A stretch of DNA of 64,000 nucleotides from Hirsutella rhossiliensis (Eukaryota; Ascomycota; Sordariomycetes; Hypocreales; Ophiocordycipitaceae). The notes under the pieces were generated by a model. It was not told the DNA's origin, searched no databases, and saw nothing but the letters and a program-made list of their open reading frames with translations. The translations under genes and the position numbers were made by a program. The stretch lies in assembly GCF_020360975.1 (NCBI RefSeq), contig NW_025408681.1, positions 434,001-498,000 on the forward strand, read 5' to 3'. This document shows, one piece after another, positions 42,346-53,920 of this stretch; positions within the stretch are counted from its first letter, which is position 1, and each line of letters opens with the position of its first letter.

Positions 42346-42863
42346 TATAAACTCGCCTTCTAAAACTAGCTACAGTACCGGCTCAGCAGAGACTTCCCCC
42401 TCCCAGAAGGGCGACGCTAATTTGACTGGAGGAAGTATCCCATAAACTTAACCTTCCGTAGCTCAAAGATATGCCGAGCCGTAATGAGGGTGACTTAATT
42501 AAGTACGTCCAAAAACTTTCACGTAGGGTCGCGCGTCCCATATCGTCGTTACGGCGCAAAATGACTATTTGAGACGCCAAAGTGCATATCCAACCGTCCC
42601 CTGTCCGAATCCCCGAGAAGGCTGCAAGGGCTGCGCCATGTTTTTCATCCGTCTAGATTATAAAGGATTGGAGCTGCTGGAGCAATTCTTCTGGCTCTCC
42701 CCTCCAGAACTCTCCTTGCCAGTCTACTAAAATTTGTTAATTTTCCCATTTCTCGTTCTCTTACACGCTCACAAATATTATGCTTAGGGACGATTTGCCC
42801 CCCCCCCTTTTTTGCAATCCTTTCCCCCTTCATTGGTCAAAGAGAGCATTCCCAAACAAAGGA

Positions 42864-43726
42864 ATGTCAAGCCAAATGTCGATCCTCGCAGTAAGTGACA
42901 TTAGCCCGGGTAATATTGTAGACGGGAAAGGCCTTAACTAACAGCAGAGTCCCTCTCTCTTTCTCTGCTCTAGCGTGAGAACAAATTAGCCCGAATTCGA
43001 GACAACCAGAGGAGATCGCGCGCCCGACGGAGAGAGTATGTCGAGGACCTCAAACGGCGACTCAGAGTATACGAGACTCAGGGCATCGAGGCCTCTACCG
43101 AGGTCCAGATGGCCGCGAGGAGAGTGGCCGAGGAGAACAAGCAGCTCCAGGAGCTCCTCAACAGGCATGGCATTAGCGATGACCACATCGCCCATTTCTT
43201 GCAGTCGGGCACCTTGCCACTTGATTCCAACCAAGGCCAACTCTTTCACGCCGGCGACCCTAGGGCCGCTGTACAGTCGCTGCAACAGCTCCTGATGCCG
43301 CGACAACTGGCCAGTCTAGATCAAGACTTCTCTCCATCTTTGCCGAGACAGTTGATTCGGGACCCCTCTACCACTGGCGGGTCGACGACGAGTTCGTCCG
43401 TCTGGGAGCCGTCGCAGCTCGTGACGTCCTCGTACGGCTATCAACATCACATGGGCGTGGCTACCACAGTCATGGAATCGGCTGTTCATTCTACGCATCC
43501 ACCGACAACCCTATTGAGTCGCGCGAGCACCACACGACAAGGCCGCGTCTATGGCGAACAACCGTCCTCGTCGATGCTTGACAATCCCGGCCAAGCCATG
43601 GTAACAACACAGCCTATGTATACCAGCAGCCGTACGGCAATGCACTTGCATTACCCTGTGCCGACTTATCCAAACGCAGTGATACCACATTATGATCCCC
43701 AGGGAGCACCTGCTGACACGCGTTGA
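42864..43726 (+). CDS. bZIP transcription factor
   Basis: Exon 1 42864-42890 (MSSQMSILA), intron 42891-42973 (83 bp, GTAAGT, branch site ACTAAC, acceptor CTCTAG), exon 2 42974-43726; 259 residues. Residues 10-35 are the basic region, with RIRDNQRRSRARRREYVEDL (the N-x7-R core of bZIP DNA contact). A short leucine-zipper-like helix follows (LKRRLRVYE, then AARRVAEENKQLQELL). The rest is Ser/Thr/Tyr/Pro-rich and probably holds the activation region. The basic region resembles fungal factors that control secondary metabolism or stress genes (RsmA/Yap-like group), but I cannot assign an orthologue. Intact frame, resident gene. The first intron lies just before the basic region. Confidence 0.85.
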
Positions 43727-45675
43727 TGAGGGCCCGCAGGGGCTTATCGCCAATTCCATCGGTTGTATTAAACACATATTGAAGATTGGCACTGTTGGCC
43801 ATGGCCCTAACCGATTTATTAAAGCCTTCTGATATCCTTTACATACGAGTAGAACAGACTTTCCTGTCGGGCTTCTGTGTAGCCCCTGATGTGAACTTCA
43901 GCAATCATCCCGTGAGCCACAGCAGTGCGGCTCTAACCGTCTAGCGGCATCTATCTGTCCAATTGACTCTTACGCCATCTTCCTCTTTCGGAACTGTGAT
44001 ATACTAGTCCTTGGCTGATGCCTGCGAGCCGCCCCTGGGAGGGAATCCATAGCGGTTGGCCTTCCTCTTTGGCCACCCTTCCATCAGATGATGCTTGCAT
44101 CCTTGGCCGGAACACCGTCAGCTTCTGCATTAATGCGCCGGTCACCCCCTCACTAACGTCATTAGCAGCCAACTACCAAGTATGAGCAGGGACAGACTTC
44201 CAAAGTGATTAGGGAGTCTTAAGTCAGACTATCTTGTAGGATCCCCTGTACTGAGGGCCAGGGGGTGGGCATGAGGCAGGATCACGCATTGATCTCTACA
44301 CCATCAGCTTAGCTTGAAGCAAGGCAATATATATGCATATATATTGGAAGTAACGGGAAGTGACGTAGCTTGCGGAGATACTGCCACCGAGCCATGGGGC
44401 GGGATGCTGAAGTCGAGATTAACAGCTTCAAGAAGCGTGTCAAGTCGGTGAACAGATTGCAGGTGGTTGCACAACGTGGTGGCCACATTGCGTCTCCAAT
44501 CTGCAAGGCATGGTCGAGCGGACGATTCGAGGGAAGGGAAAGTCGGCCCCAAGGTCGTGCCCGGGGAAGCCGGGACGGCTAGAGGGCAGCCTAAGGGGTG
44601 GTCTCGACTCAGGCCAGAGCCGGCGTAACTACCTGCTCCGTGGTGTCGATGGCTGGGATATTTAACACCGGGAAGAAGGGGGTGTAAGGAGAAAGTTTAC
44701 AATGGAGGGGGCGTGGGGGAGGTGCTACACCGTGCTAGACGATGAGGCCGGATTCTGGCCACTTGATACACCTCATACTGCTTTGTTGCTCTAGCCTGTA
44801 GCATCAGCGAAATTTTATCCTGCGCGGCTGAACGAGAAGATACCGGTAAAGAGGCCAGAGAAGGCGAAATTGACAGGGAAGGATGGCTGCGACGGGAACC
44901 GGGTTGCCCATATCGGCACAATAACTCCGGGAGTAAGAAGTAGCACCTCGGTGAGACATGCGTTACAGTTGGGGCAAGAACTGGGCATAACGGTTGGAGT
45001 TTGTTACCTCCGATCATCCAGCCAGCCTGACGACCGTGACGTGCGCACGGCAACACAACCGTGGTTCTCTCAAAGTCAGGGAGGAAGTATTGCCTCGCCA
45101 GCTCTGTTCTCATCTACTCGCCATTGATCACAGGCTTCATTTCCCGCCCCCGTTATTTCCAAATTTCACTCTACTGTATGCTCTATTTTTGAGCAAAATA
45201 TGACAACATGGCACGACAAAGACGGCGACAACAAAATGACGGGAGAGCCAAAGCGGACGCGCAGCAAATCTTCTCGAATCAGGGCTCCCGGGAAGACTAT
45301 AGGCACCTCTCGATGTGCTACCATGCCCCACCCCCCTTTCGGTAACACCCACCTTTCGGTAGCGCATTAGAAAATATCCCCACCAAAAACCATCAATTTC
45401 ACTTACACCGATTCCAGCCAGCTTTGAAGATATTCACAAGCCGTCACTTGGAGTAGATAGAGGATTGATTGAATTCTACTTTTCGATGGTTGAATGTTTG
45501 TACAAGGGTCTGTGGCCTGTGCGTACCTTGCACGCGAAATTACCATCCAACCCCCTAATCTCCTTCCGCCTCCTGACGATGATTCTTCTCGTTATTCCTC
45601 CACCACATGACCAAAATGACCTTAAAGCGGCCTCGGGTATTTATACGGAGGATATTATGCCTAATGCGATAATTG
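43727..45675. other. Intergenic region with a diverged repeat
   Basis: The right copy of the diverged repeat is at 43951-44420. A minus-strand open frame at 45113-44697 has no recognisable domain. The stretch 45130-45660 should contain the upstream part of the hAT element; no terminal inverted repeat found by eye. Confidence 0.45.
43951..44420. repeat. Diverged repeat, right copy
   Basis: Matches blocks of 40797-41270 in the same order and direction, interrupted by small insertions such as a TATATATGCATATATAT tract near 44326-44342. Confidence 0.5.
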
Positions 45676-47620
45676 ATGTCACAAAAACGGCTTGTCGCAG
45701 TACCGCGCCGCCCAAAGTATGACATACCTCAGCAGTCTATTTCCGACAGACTCAAAGGCCAGGTAGCCCTGGCTGATCAGATCCAGCCTCGTCAACTCTT
45801 GAGTAAGTCTCAGGAAGCTCGCTTGGTTTCTTGGATCCTCCGCCAAGAGTCTCTCGGCTATGCTCCCTCCCACAGTCAGATCCGCGCATGTGTGGAGGCT
45901 CTTATGAAGCAACTGAACAACGAGCGGACAGTGGGGCGCAAGTTATGGATGCCTTCCTGTCGAAGAAGCAACAGCTGAAAGAGGACCTCCAGCGGTCGCG
46001 GAGTAGAATCTCCATCTCCTTCGACCTCTGGACCTCGCCAAACCCGTACGCAATCCTGGGTGTCGTCGCCATGTGGATTGACGCCACCGGCAAGCGACGA
46101 AGTACCGTCCTGGGCATGCGACGCGTTCATGGCGAGCACAGTGGCGAGAATCTTGGGTCGACCGTTCTCGAATTACTGAAGGAATATGACATTGGCGGAG
46201 ATCAGATTGGATACTTCATGCTGGACAATGCTTCATCCAATGATACCGCTGTTGAGTTTATACTCAAGGAGCTCTGCCCATGGATGAAGCCGCAACAGCG
46301 TCGCCATCGCCGACTGCGCTGCTTGGGTCACATTGTCAACCTCTGCTGCCAGGCGTTTCTCATCCGTCGAAATTGTGAGAAGCATTTGGCAAAGCTTGAA
46401 AAGCACCACCAGCGCGGAGATTACGTGAAGGTAGAGGAGCTGTGGAAGAAGTTTGGATGTTAGGCCGGCTCCATAACCTTGTGCGGTACATCCGGCTTAC
46501 TCCTCAAAGGCGGGAGGAGTTTGCAGCAATTATTATCGGCGGCCATCTCTCCGAATTCGATGGGCTCGAGCTTATCCAGAACAACTCCACACGCTGGAAT
46601 TCGTGGTTTCATTCGATCACACGAGCGTTAAATGTTCGAGAACGTTTGGAAATCTTCTCAGCTCGTCATGTACCAGGGAAAGGGTCTCAAGGGATTTCGA
46701 ACTTCAAACTAGATGGACAGCACTGGTTCGAGCTCGAAAAGATCGAGCTCGCACTAAAAGACTTCTTCGCGGCAACTATGCTTGCTGAAGGAAACAAGAC
46801 ATCCCTCGCTGACTGGTTTTCGACTTTGGACTGTCTTCTTCGCGAGATCAACGAGACGAAGGATCACTACCATGACGTTCACGAGGAAGACGACAACGAC
46901 AACTTCACGTGGAAGTATCTCCAAGGTTGTGCAGATGCTGCGTGGTCAAAGTGCGAGGAGTATTACAGCAACCGACAACGGAGTTGGCAACTTCGATTTC
47001 CTGAAGATACTGATCTTCCGCCAGCGTATTACGCAGCTCAAGTACTCAATCCGTATCGAAAGTGGGCATGGTTCAGGCAAGAATGGGTTCTTCAGGGCGA
47101 CGAAGGAAGACAGAAGTGGTATGAAAGCGCACAGCTGGCGGTGAAGCAGCTCTGGGAGACAGAGTATAAGGGAAAGTACCCTGTTGAGGCGCTACCACCT
47201 CCAGTCAGGAAGGACAAGGATCCAGACCCGGCATTCGATCGGCAGAGGGAACATAAACGCATTCGCATAGACGGCCCGGCTGCTGCCACCGATCTGTATG
47301 AGCAGTATATTTCGACCGACCGGCTGCATGACGAGGAGGCAGGTTGCGATGAGGCCATCGCCTATTGGCTATCCCGTTATGACTCGCAAAGAGACCTCGC
47401 CCGCTTCGCTCTGGATCTATTTGCAGTTTCCCCAATGTCAGATGAGTGCGAACGGCTTTTTAGTAGCGCAAAGCTTGGTATAGTTGATCGTCGAGGTAGG
47501 CTTAAGGCAGATATCATAGAGGCTTGCGAGTGTCTACGTGCCTGGTATGGGAAGCCTCGGGCTGAGGATAGCGAAGATAGCGGGGATAGCGAGAATGAAA
47601 GCGATCAAGCTGACAGCTAG
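45676..47620 (+). CDS. hAT-family transposase with HTH N-terminus, frame broken
   Basis: Cut-and-paste DNA transposase. The N-terminus carries a CENP-B/psq-type helix-turn-helix region: IPQQSISDRLKGQVA, then LLSKSQEARLVSWILRQE. The central hAT part has ISISFDLWTSPNPYAIL, a conserved acidic site in GYFMLDNASSNDTAVEF, and LRCLGHIVNLCCQAFL with its Cys-x2-His. The C-terminal dimerisation block is FALDLFAVSPMSDECERLFS with RRGRL. The frame changes near 45933, in a GGGG run of the homopolymer-loss type, and near 46460. One extra base at each point restores about 640 continuous codons. Similar to Restless-like hAT elements of fungi. Terminal repeats and target duplication not found by eye. Confidence 0.85.
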
Positions 47621-47724
47621 TAGCCAATACATTTCCCTATTTTTGCAACCCGCCTCATTCTGAGCGGTCTTGGCGGTATTACTGGTATTACCGGTAAGCC
47701 ATACCGGTAAGGATATCAGCAGGT

Positions 47725-47761
47725 GGTATGGTATGGTATAGAGGTCATACCATACCATACC
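47725..47761. repeat. Perfect GGTAT-repeat palindrome
   Basis: Three GGTAT units (47725-47739) and their exact reverse complement (47747-47761) form a 15-bp stem with a 7-base loop. It lies between the hAT gene and a copia fragment; several shorter TACCGG pieces precede it. Confidence 0.8.
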
Positions 47762-47789
47762 GGACCATTCCGATCACTGCCATCATCCA

Positions 47790-48451
47790 AAAACCCCTGG
47801 AAGGCCAAGGCATGCGCAGCTGTACAGATTGCGGTCAATGGCGCCTCCAATTATGGAAGACAAGTCCGACCGGACCGCTTGAAGACCTGCAAGGAAGCCT
47901 TGAAGCAGGCCAGGTGGAAGAGCCTTCTCGATGCAGTCAAGGAATCTGGAGGCAGTCAGCAGCAGACCAGCAGCACAGGGGAGCCGCGGAAGCGAGGGGA
48001 CTTTGTCGGCGTGGCCATCAGCGCTGAATGCCTCTCTGATGGAACAACAGAATCGGTTTTTGCAGCATTGCAGCAGCAGCATCCTCTTTACGACTCCACA
48101 ATCTACGACGGGGGTGCAACCACGCACGTCGTCAACAACAAGGATCTGCTGGCCGACATCAGGGAAGCATCAGAGTCTGACTACATCCTGATTGGCGACA
48201 GCAGCCTCAAGGTCCAGGCGAGAGGAACTCGAAGGATGGAAGACATACTTGATGGCGAGGATGGGAAGAACACACGGGCACTTGTCTTGCTCGATGTGGC
48301 CTTCGTTCCACGATTCCACACGAACATCGTCAGCGCAAAGAAGCTTGAGAAGAAGGGCTTGTGGCACCGTGGCTTTGACAACACGCTTAGAATGGGAACG
48401 TACGACGACAATGACGTCCTTTGTCGGCTTACGGAAAAGTACGATATCTAA
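47790..48451 (+). pseudogene. copia Gag-protease fragment
   Basis: A readable frame with the copia-type protease site STIYDGGATTHVVNNKDLL (D-x-G-A) and the following block LLDVAFVPRFHTNIVSAKKL. This matches the protease-to-integrase link of Ty1/copia Pol. An upstream piece in another frame, CTDCGQWRL, looks like the remains of a zinc knuckle. The frame ends at 48451. It may be the missing part of the element at 37240-39627 or of another copy. Confidence 0.7.
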
Positions 48452-49157
48452 CTGGCCTCACCACTTGGCGTCCACAGGGGAGGCGTCCTAGCCAGCCACC
48501 GTCAGAGTGTAACCAAGAGGTCAGAAGTAATGCCCCTCGGGCTGGGACGAGTGGGAATGTCAAACTATATTCCGCCCCAGTCGAGGAGGTGTCCCGACCC
48601 ACATGGGCACCGTTCTTGTGTATATAACTGGGACCTTCGTCCCCTTGACTTGGGCAGTGGTTAAGGCTAGTTAACTCTTACATGCATGGCATCTTCCTGT
48701 TCATTTCTGACAGCGTTCAAGTCCTGGCGTGGAAACTTTTCAACGAGCTCGTAAAGCCTCATGACAAATTCGTGGCTCGCACCTTGATTTTAACGTAGTA
48801 CTGAAAATCATTCTTATCAGATTAACATCTTTCAACAATCAGCAGCGTGGGCCGTTTTCCCTTGCCTCCTCGCCGCTGAGCAGGCCGTCATTCTCGTTAC
48901 ATCGGATCGAGCCCCCGTGGAGGACCTTGCTGCAGTGGATGCTTATGGGTCGTCTGCAATCGAGGAACCTCGCTCCGGAGAGACAGATACTTCGATGAAG
49001 GAATCCGCTTCGAAAACTGAGCCTAGGTTACGCTCAGATTGAAGGACGGAGATAAAAATGAATGGCGGGCCGTAGCATCAACCGAGTGGATGGCTTCTGG
49101 TGCTCAGTGAAGGATGGTGGTCAAAAGTCAGGGGGGAAGGAATGAAGGGTTGCGTAA
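48452..49157. other. Spacer between copia and Helitron fragments
   Basis: No gene, hairpin or LTR recognised. Confidence 0.4.
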
Positions 49158-50420
49158 ATGGCTGGTAAAATTAGCGCGAATGCACCAGTTTCCTTCCGTC
49201 GCACGAGGGCGCCGCAGTTGACGTATGCCGCGAGTTCCGCGTCAGCTTTGACAGTGGACGGCTGCCCAAAGCCTGCTCGGTTAACAACATGGCCATCGGT
49301 TGTGAGCATCGGTGCCCCGAAGAGCTTGATGACCTCTCTCCCGTCGAAGATTGCCCTGCATGCGTCTTTTGGCTATATCACCAAGTTCACAGTCGACAAC
49401 AAGACCCGTTCGGGAATAAGCTACCGCAAGCACGTGAAAGGACATATCGTCGTCTTTCCGAACAAGGTGGACGGTCTTGTGGCCACGGTTCTTCCTCATC
49501 CCCTACTGCATGCCATTGAGAATATCCACGTCTCCTGGAGCGGTTCGGGTAAGCCTGGCTCCGCAGACGTCAGACACCTGCTTCAGGTGCGCAAATCTCG
49601 AGTGGCAGCTGCCCTGGCATGGCTGCAAAGGAACAACCCGCTTTACGAGGATGTCGCAATCAACCAAGCAGAGATAGATGGCTGGCAGTATGCCAACGGC
49701 TCCAGTGTTCCGACCGTCATCATGGACCGCATGCAAAGAAAGGAACCGTCGACCGTTGAGAAGACACAAACGGACCACATAGTCCCGGACACTGATCGAG
49801 GCTTGGAGGAAAACAGCCCTAGAAGCATCGATGAACTCGTGAACTCGATCGATCCTACTTTCGTCGCTGAATCTTGCGATTTCGGCTGTACTCTGTCGAC
49901 TGAGCAGACTAAACCCTCTCCTGGTGAGCCGCGACTCTTGTCCCCGGCTCGGCTGCCATCGGCCAGAAAGTTGACACTGTCTGTGAGATGTCTACGTCCG
50001 GCATGTTTCCTCTCAATGGACCGGCTGCCTTCGCGGAGTTCGATAAACTGTCGTTTCTGGCCGACATCGTGAACGCCAATCCGTATCGACATGGAAACTC
50101 TGTGCCGTGCGTTATGCAGGTCCAAGCTACGCGAGACCAGCCGTTTGTCCGAGTAGAGCGTGGTGCGGATTTTGCAGACAACCTACACGAAGATTTCTTC
50201 CCTCGAACATTTCCGAAGCTTTTTCTGTGGGGAAAGAAAGGGCGGCCCGAAATCGAAGTGCAGCTCGAGTCACGCGATGCTGCCGACCGTTATCCGAATC
50301 ACTCTCTGAATTACTGGGCCAGATACGTATTGCAACGGCATGGAGGCCGATTTGCCACCCATCCTGTCTTTTGTTTCTTAGTATTCAACACCCTCCTTCG
50401 CTCCTCCAACCGCAGCCGAG
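49158..50420 (+). pseudogene. Helitron Rep N-terminal fragment
   Basis: Related to the proteins of Helitrons A and B: GCEHRCPEELDDLSPVE, FGYITKFTV, YRKHVKGHIVVFPNKVDGL, ENIHVSWSGSGKPG, MSTSGMFPLNGPAAFAEFDK, FFPRTFPKLFLWG and GGRFATHPVFCFLVFNTLLR. It covers only the part before the Rep motifs and needs frame changes near 49350 and 49990. It stops at about 50410, inside the block that continues as MGVRSRNR in Helitron A. Confidence 0.82.
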
Positions 50421-50525
50421 TGGGCCGAGAAGCCCCTGGCTGACAAGGTCACGGTGAGCGACGAGTACAAGAGGCGCCTGGGCATGGCGGGTGGAAGCAC
50501 GGGCGAGGCGAGGCCCAAGATATAG
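50409..50525 (+). pseudogene. Short 3' coding tail joined to the Helitron fragment
   Basis: Directly after the Helitron sequence stops, a frame reads AEWAEKPLADKVTVSDEYKR, then RLGMAGGSTGEARPKI and a stop at 50525. GC content and codon use differ from the Helitron part. It looks like the last exon piece of a resident gene whose upstream part is gone. Not recognised. Confidence 0.4.
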
Positions 50526-50722
50526 AAGTCCTTCACGTGCAATTGCGCCATCATCGTGTCTATACATGACTGTGGCCGCCCACGGACAGACTGACAATTT
50601 CTCGTGTTCCGCCGAGCAGGCCACCCGATAACCGAGCCACTCCGGCATCCAAATCGACCACGTCTGCGTGCCCCCTACATATCCAGCAGCACCAGACACT
50701 CGGAATCCAAACCGCCCCCGGG

Positions 50723-53700
50723 CTAGATGTAGTACATGGAGTCCTGCAGCGTCTCATGGACCTGGCGGCTCGCGGCGGGCGACGCCTTGCCGGCGGTGGA
50801 GACGCTGTCAGCGTCGCTCGCATCGAAGATCTCGGGCCGGTGGGCGCGGGCGCGCTCGCACACAATGTCGGCGTAGTAGGCGGGCGGGCAAATGCTGACG
50901 GCCTTTGTGGCTCGGCCGTACAGGTAGCAGAGCTCGTGGGTGAGGCGCTCGAGCTCGTTGGCGGCTGTGGCCTTATACTTTTGGCGGAAGATCTCGTCGA
51001 GGATGACGGTGTAGTGGGCCGGGCGCGCGGTGCCCTTGAGGGCGTGGTGGGCCGTCAGGAAGAAGTCCCAGTAGCGGGCCTGGGTGACGCCGCGGTCGAC
51101 GACGGTGCCGTTGCGGATGTTGCCCGAGTCGGACATGGCGTCGCTGCTGGTCGGGAAGAAGCGCGTCTGGTGGCGCTTGACCGAGACGACAATGGTCAGG
51201 CGCGGCGGCGACGCATTGGCCGGATACTTGGCGCGGCAGGCCTGGCGGATCGACGGCAGCTCCAGCTCGAGCACCTGCGAGAACTGGCCCTCGGACACGC
51301 CGTCGCGGAAGATGACGATGTTGTCGGGAAGGGCGCCCTGGTTGTGCTTCTGCCACAGCTCGAGGCGCGTCTTGAAGGCGTCGACGAGCTGCCCGCTCAG
51401 CATCTCTTGCTTGGACGGCTGCTCCCACGACACGGCCGGCCATTGCGCCAGATCCTTGTCGATGCTGGCCACGAGCCCGACCAGGCTGGGCGCCTCGCGC
51501 GCGTCGCGGGCCGTCGTCATGTTGGTCGGGTGCGTCACATCGTAGCCGGCCACCATGGTCCTGCCCTCCTTGAGCAGGCCCACGTCCTCGCGGAGCCGGT
51601 GGTTGACGCCGCCGGCCTTGAGGTTGACCTTGAGGCCGACGTTGGCGTAGTACATGAAGTTGTTGGGCTTTAGCAGGTGCTTGGACGTGACGACGCTGGT
51701 GTGGATGCCAAAAGTGCAGTCGCCGAGGCTCTTGATCCTCGAGTACAGGCCCTGGCTGTCCTTTTCTGTCAGGACGAAGAAGACGTACTGGATCCGGTTG
51801 TTCTTGGCCCACGTGAAGAAGTTTTCGAGCCCGTCGCTCATGGCCCGGTCCCAGCTCGTAAACATCTTGCCGTCGCCCGGCACTAGGGGCGAGTCCTTGA
51901 TGCGGATGCCCATGTTGCTGCCCAGGAACTTAGCAAAGTCCTTCATGGCCGGCACCTCGATGATGGGGCTGTCGCTCCGCTTCATGATGTTGAGAAAGGT
52001 CCAGCGCTCAATCATGGCCCCGGGCTTGACCACGCGCACGTTGCGCATGTTCCAGCTGCCGTTGAAGGGCGACACGTCGGACCGCTTCTGCTGGTTGTTG
52101 AGGTAGCTGATCATGGGCACGTTGAGCACCCGGCCTCGGACCGTGAGGAGGCCCTTGTCGACCGAGATGCCAAAGGGCTTGAGTCCGTTGTCGTCGAGCC
52201 CGAGCGTCTTGCGGCCGTCGGCGCTGATGGACGTGGCGTTGGAGAAGGGCGAGCGGCATGCCACGTCCAGCATGGCTGTTGTCTCGTTCATGGTGAGCCG
52301 CGCCTTGACCGACTGGCCCGGCTGGATCTCGATGACCTCGGCAGGGAAGAGCGTCGGCTTGTCGGCGCGGCCCAGGTTGACCAGCGGGTAGTCCTTGAGG
52401 GTTTTCTTGTACTCTGCAGCCAAGGGTCAGTCGCCCATGTATCCCAAGAAATGGCAGCCAAACTCACTCATCTTGAAGTAGTCAAAGACGGAAATGTACT
52501 GGCCGCCGCCTTTGCCGTCGTTGAGGAAGAACTGCACCTGCTTGGGCCCCGGGTACTCGTAGTTGGGCGCAAACTTGAGTGGCTTGCCGTCGGAGGGCTT
52601 CTGGCGGGACAGCTCCGACTGGCTCACGATGGCGTGGATGGACTTTGTCCGGCGCACCGCCTCGCCCGTCGACAGCGTGATTTCGGCCCAGACGCGCGTC
52701 TTGGGCATGAACTTGGCAAAGGCCTTGATCTTCCTCATGGCCTGGTTGTCAAAGGCCTGCGTCGGCCGGATCTGGAAGCGGTCAAAGAGGTCGGCGAGCC
52801 TGCCGGCGGCGCGGAAGACGCCGTGGCTGACGTTTGCGTTGAGCAGAAGCCGGCCGGTGCCTAGGCGGGCCGACTGGAAGAAGCCCCGGGCGGCGATGAG
52901 CTGGTGAAAGTCCTGGAACAGGTTGGTGGCGGCCTCGTCTTTGCCAAAGGGGAAGAAGCGGGCGCTGCCGACGGCCGAGATGTCGTGCAGCTTGGAGCGC
53001 GGGCCGTGGCCGAGAATGACGTTGAGGCGTCGACGACGTCCGGGTACTTGGGAAGAGGCCGTCGACGGGGCCCTCGCTCATGGTGCCGACGTACTTGAGC
53101 AGGGCGTCGAGGGGCGCCTCTGTCGGGCCGTGGATGGTGGCCTCGATGACGTCCCACTTGTCGCCGCTGGTCTCGACGGCCAGCCGGAACCGCACCGGGT
53201 TCTCGGCCAGCTTAAGCTTCTGGAGCGAGACGAGCTGGCTCTTGTACTCGGTGGCGAGCACGAGCGTCTTGTCGGCGGCCTTGAGGGTGGCGAGCAGCTC
53301 ACGGACGGCAAAGTAGAGCTTGCGGCCCTTGACCTCGCGGCTGGCGGCCTTGGACGACTTGGACGGCTCGCCCGACGACGTCTCGGAGCCGACCTGGACA
53401 AACTCAAAGGTGTACTTGTACAGCACCATGGGTTTGAAGGTGACGTTGAAGTAGTTGGACCACAGCGTGACGGGCTGGCCGCTTGTGCCAAAGGCCGGCC
53501 TCAGGGGAAACACGTCAGTGGACCGGGCCTGGAGGGGCGGCGCCTGGATGTTGGTCTTGGCCATCTGCGCCGCGAGGCCGGCGGCCGAGGATGTCTGCGT
53601 CTTGATGAGGCGGTCCTCGAGGGCCGTCACGGCAGCGTCGGGCTGCGGGAAAGATCCATTGACTCTGCGGGCCTTGTCAGCGGGCCGGGTGTCGAGCACG

Positions 53701-53920
53701 GCAGACGGGGGCAATATACACACCTATACGCCAGCTCGATCGTCGTGTCGCGCGGCCGGCCCCCACGACCACCGCGGAAGCCGCCTCCGCGACCGCCCCG
53801 GTCACCGCCGTCGCCGCGGCCGCCGCGATAGCCACCGCGTCCGCTCCGGTCCGAGAAGCCGCCGCGGCCGCCCCGGTCTCCGCCGCGGCCGCGTCCGCCT
53901 CTCGCGCCGCGGTCTGACAT
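50723..53920 (-). CDS. qde-2: Argonaute, QDE-2-like, catalytic residues present
   Basis: RNAi effector that binds small RNAs and slices targets. Exons 53920-53730, 53664-52468 and 52413-50723; introns 53665-53729 (65 bp) and 52414-52467 (54 bp, GTGAGT...CTGCAG, CTGAC). With two single-base repairs the spliced frame is 1026 residues, the usual size. Residues 1-60 form an RGG/GRGG box. The Argonaute N and PAZ regions follow. PIWI holds the slicer tetrad: Asp in VAGYDVTHPTN, the Glu finger near SKQEML, Asp in VIFRDGVSEGQF and His in ARPAHYTVI. The end is DSMYYI. The two frame breaks (CCC at 53050-53052 and CC at 53026-53027, minus-strand sense) are one-base C losses, so I consider the gene intact. 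Probably an Argonaute of the quelling or MSUD type; the paralogue is not decided. Confidence 0.9.

Noticed and set aside
40797..45675. tRNA or other structural RNA genes
   Set aside because: No cloverleaf with matching A and B boxes was found by eye here or elsewhere in the window.
50756..51673. Plus-strand open frame of 305 codons, and another at 52923-53831
   Set aside because: Both are antisense to Argonaute exons with clear PIWI/PAZ content; they arise from GC-rich codon bias.
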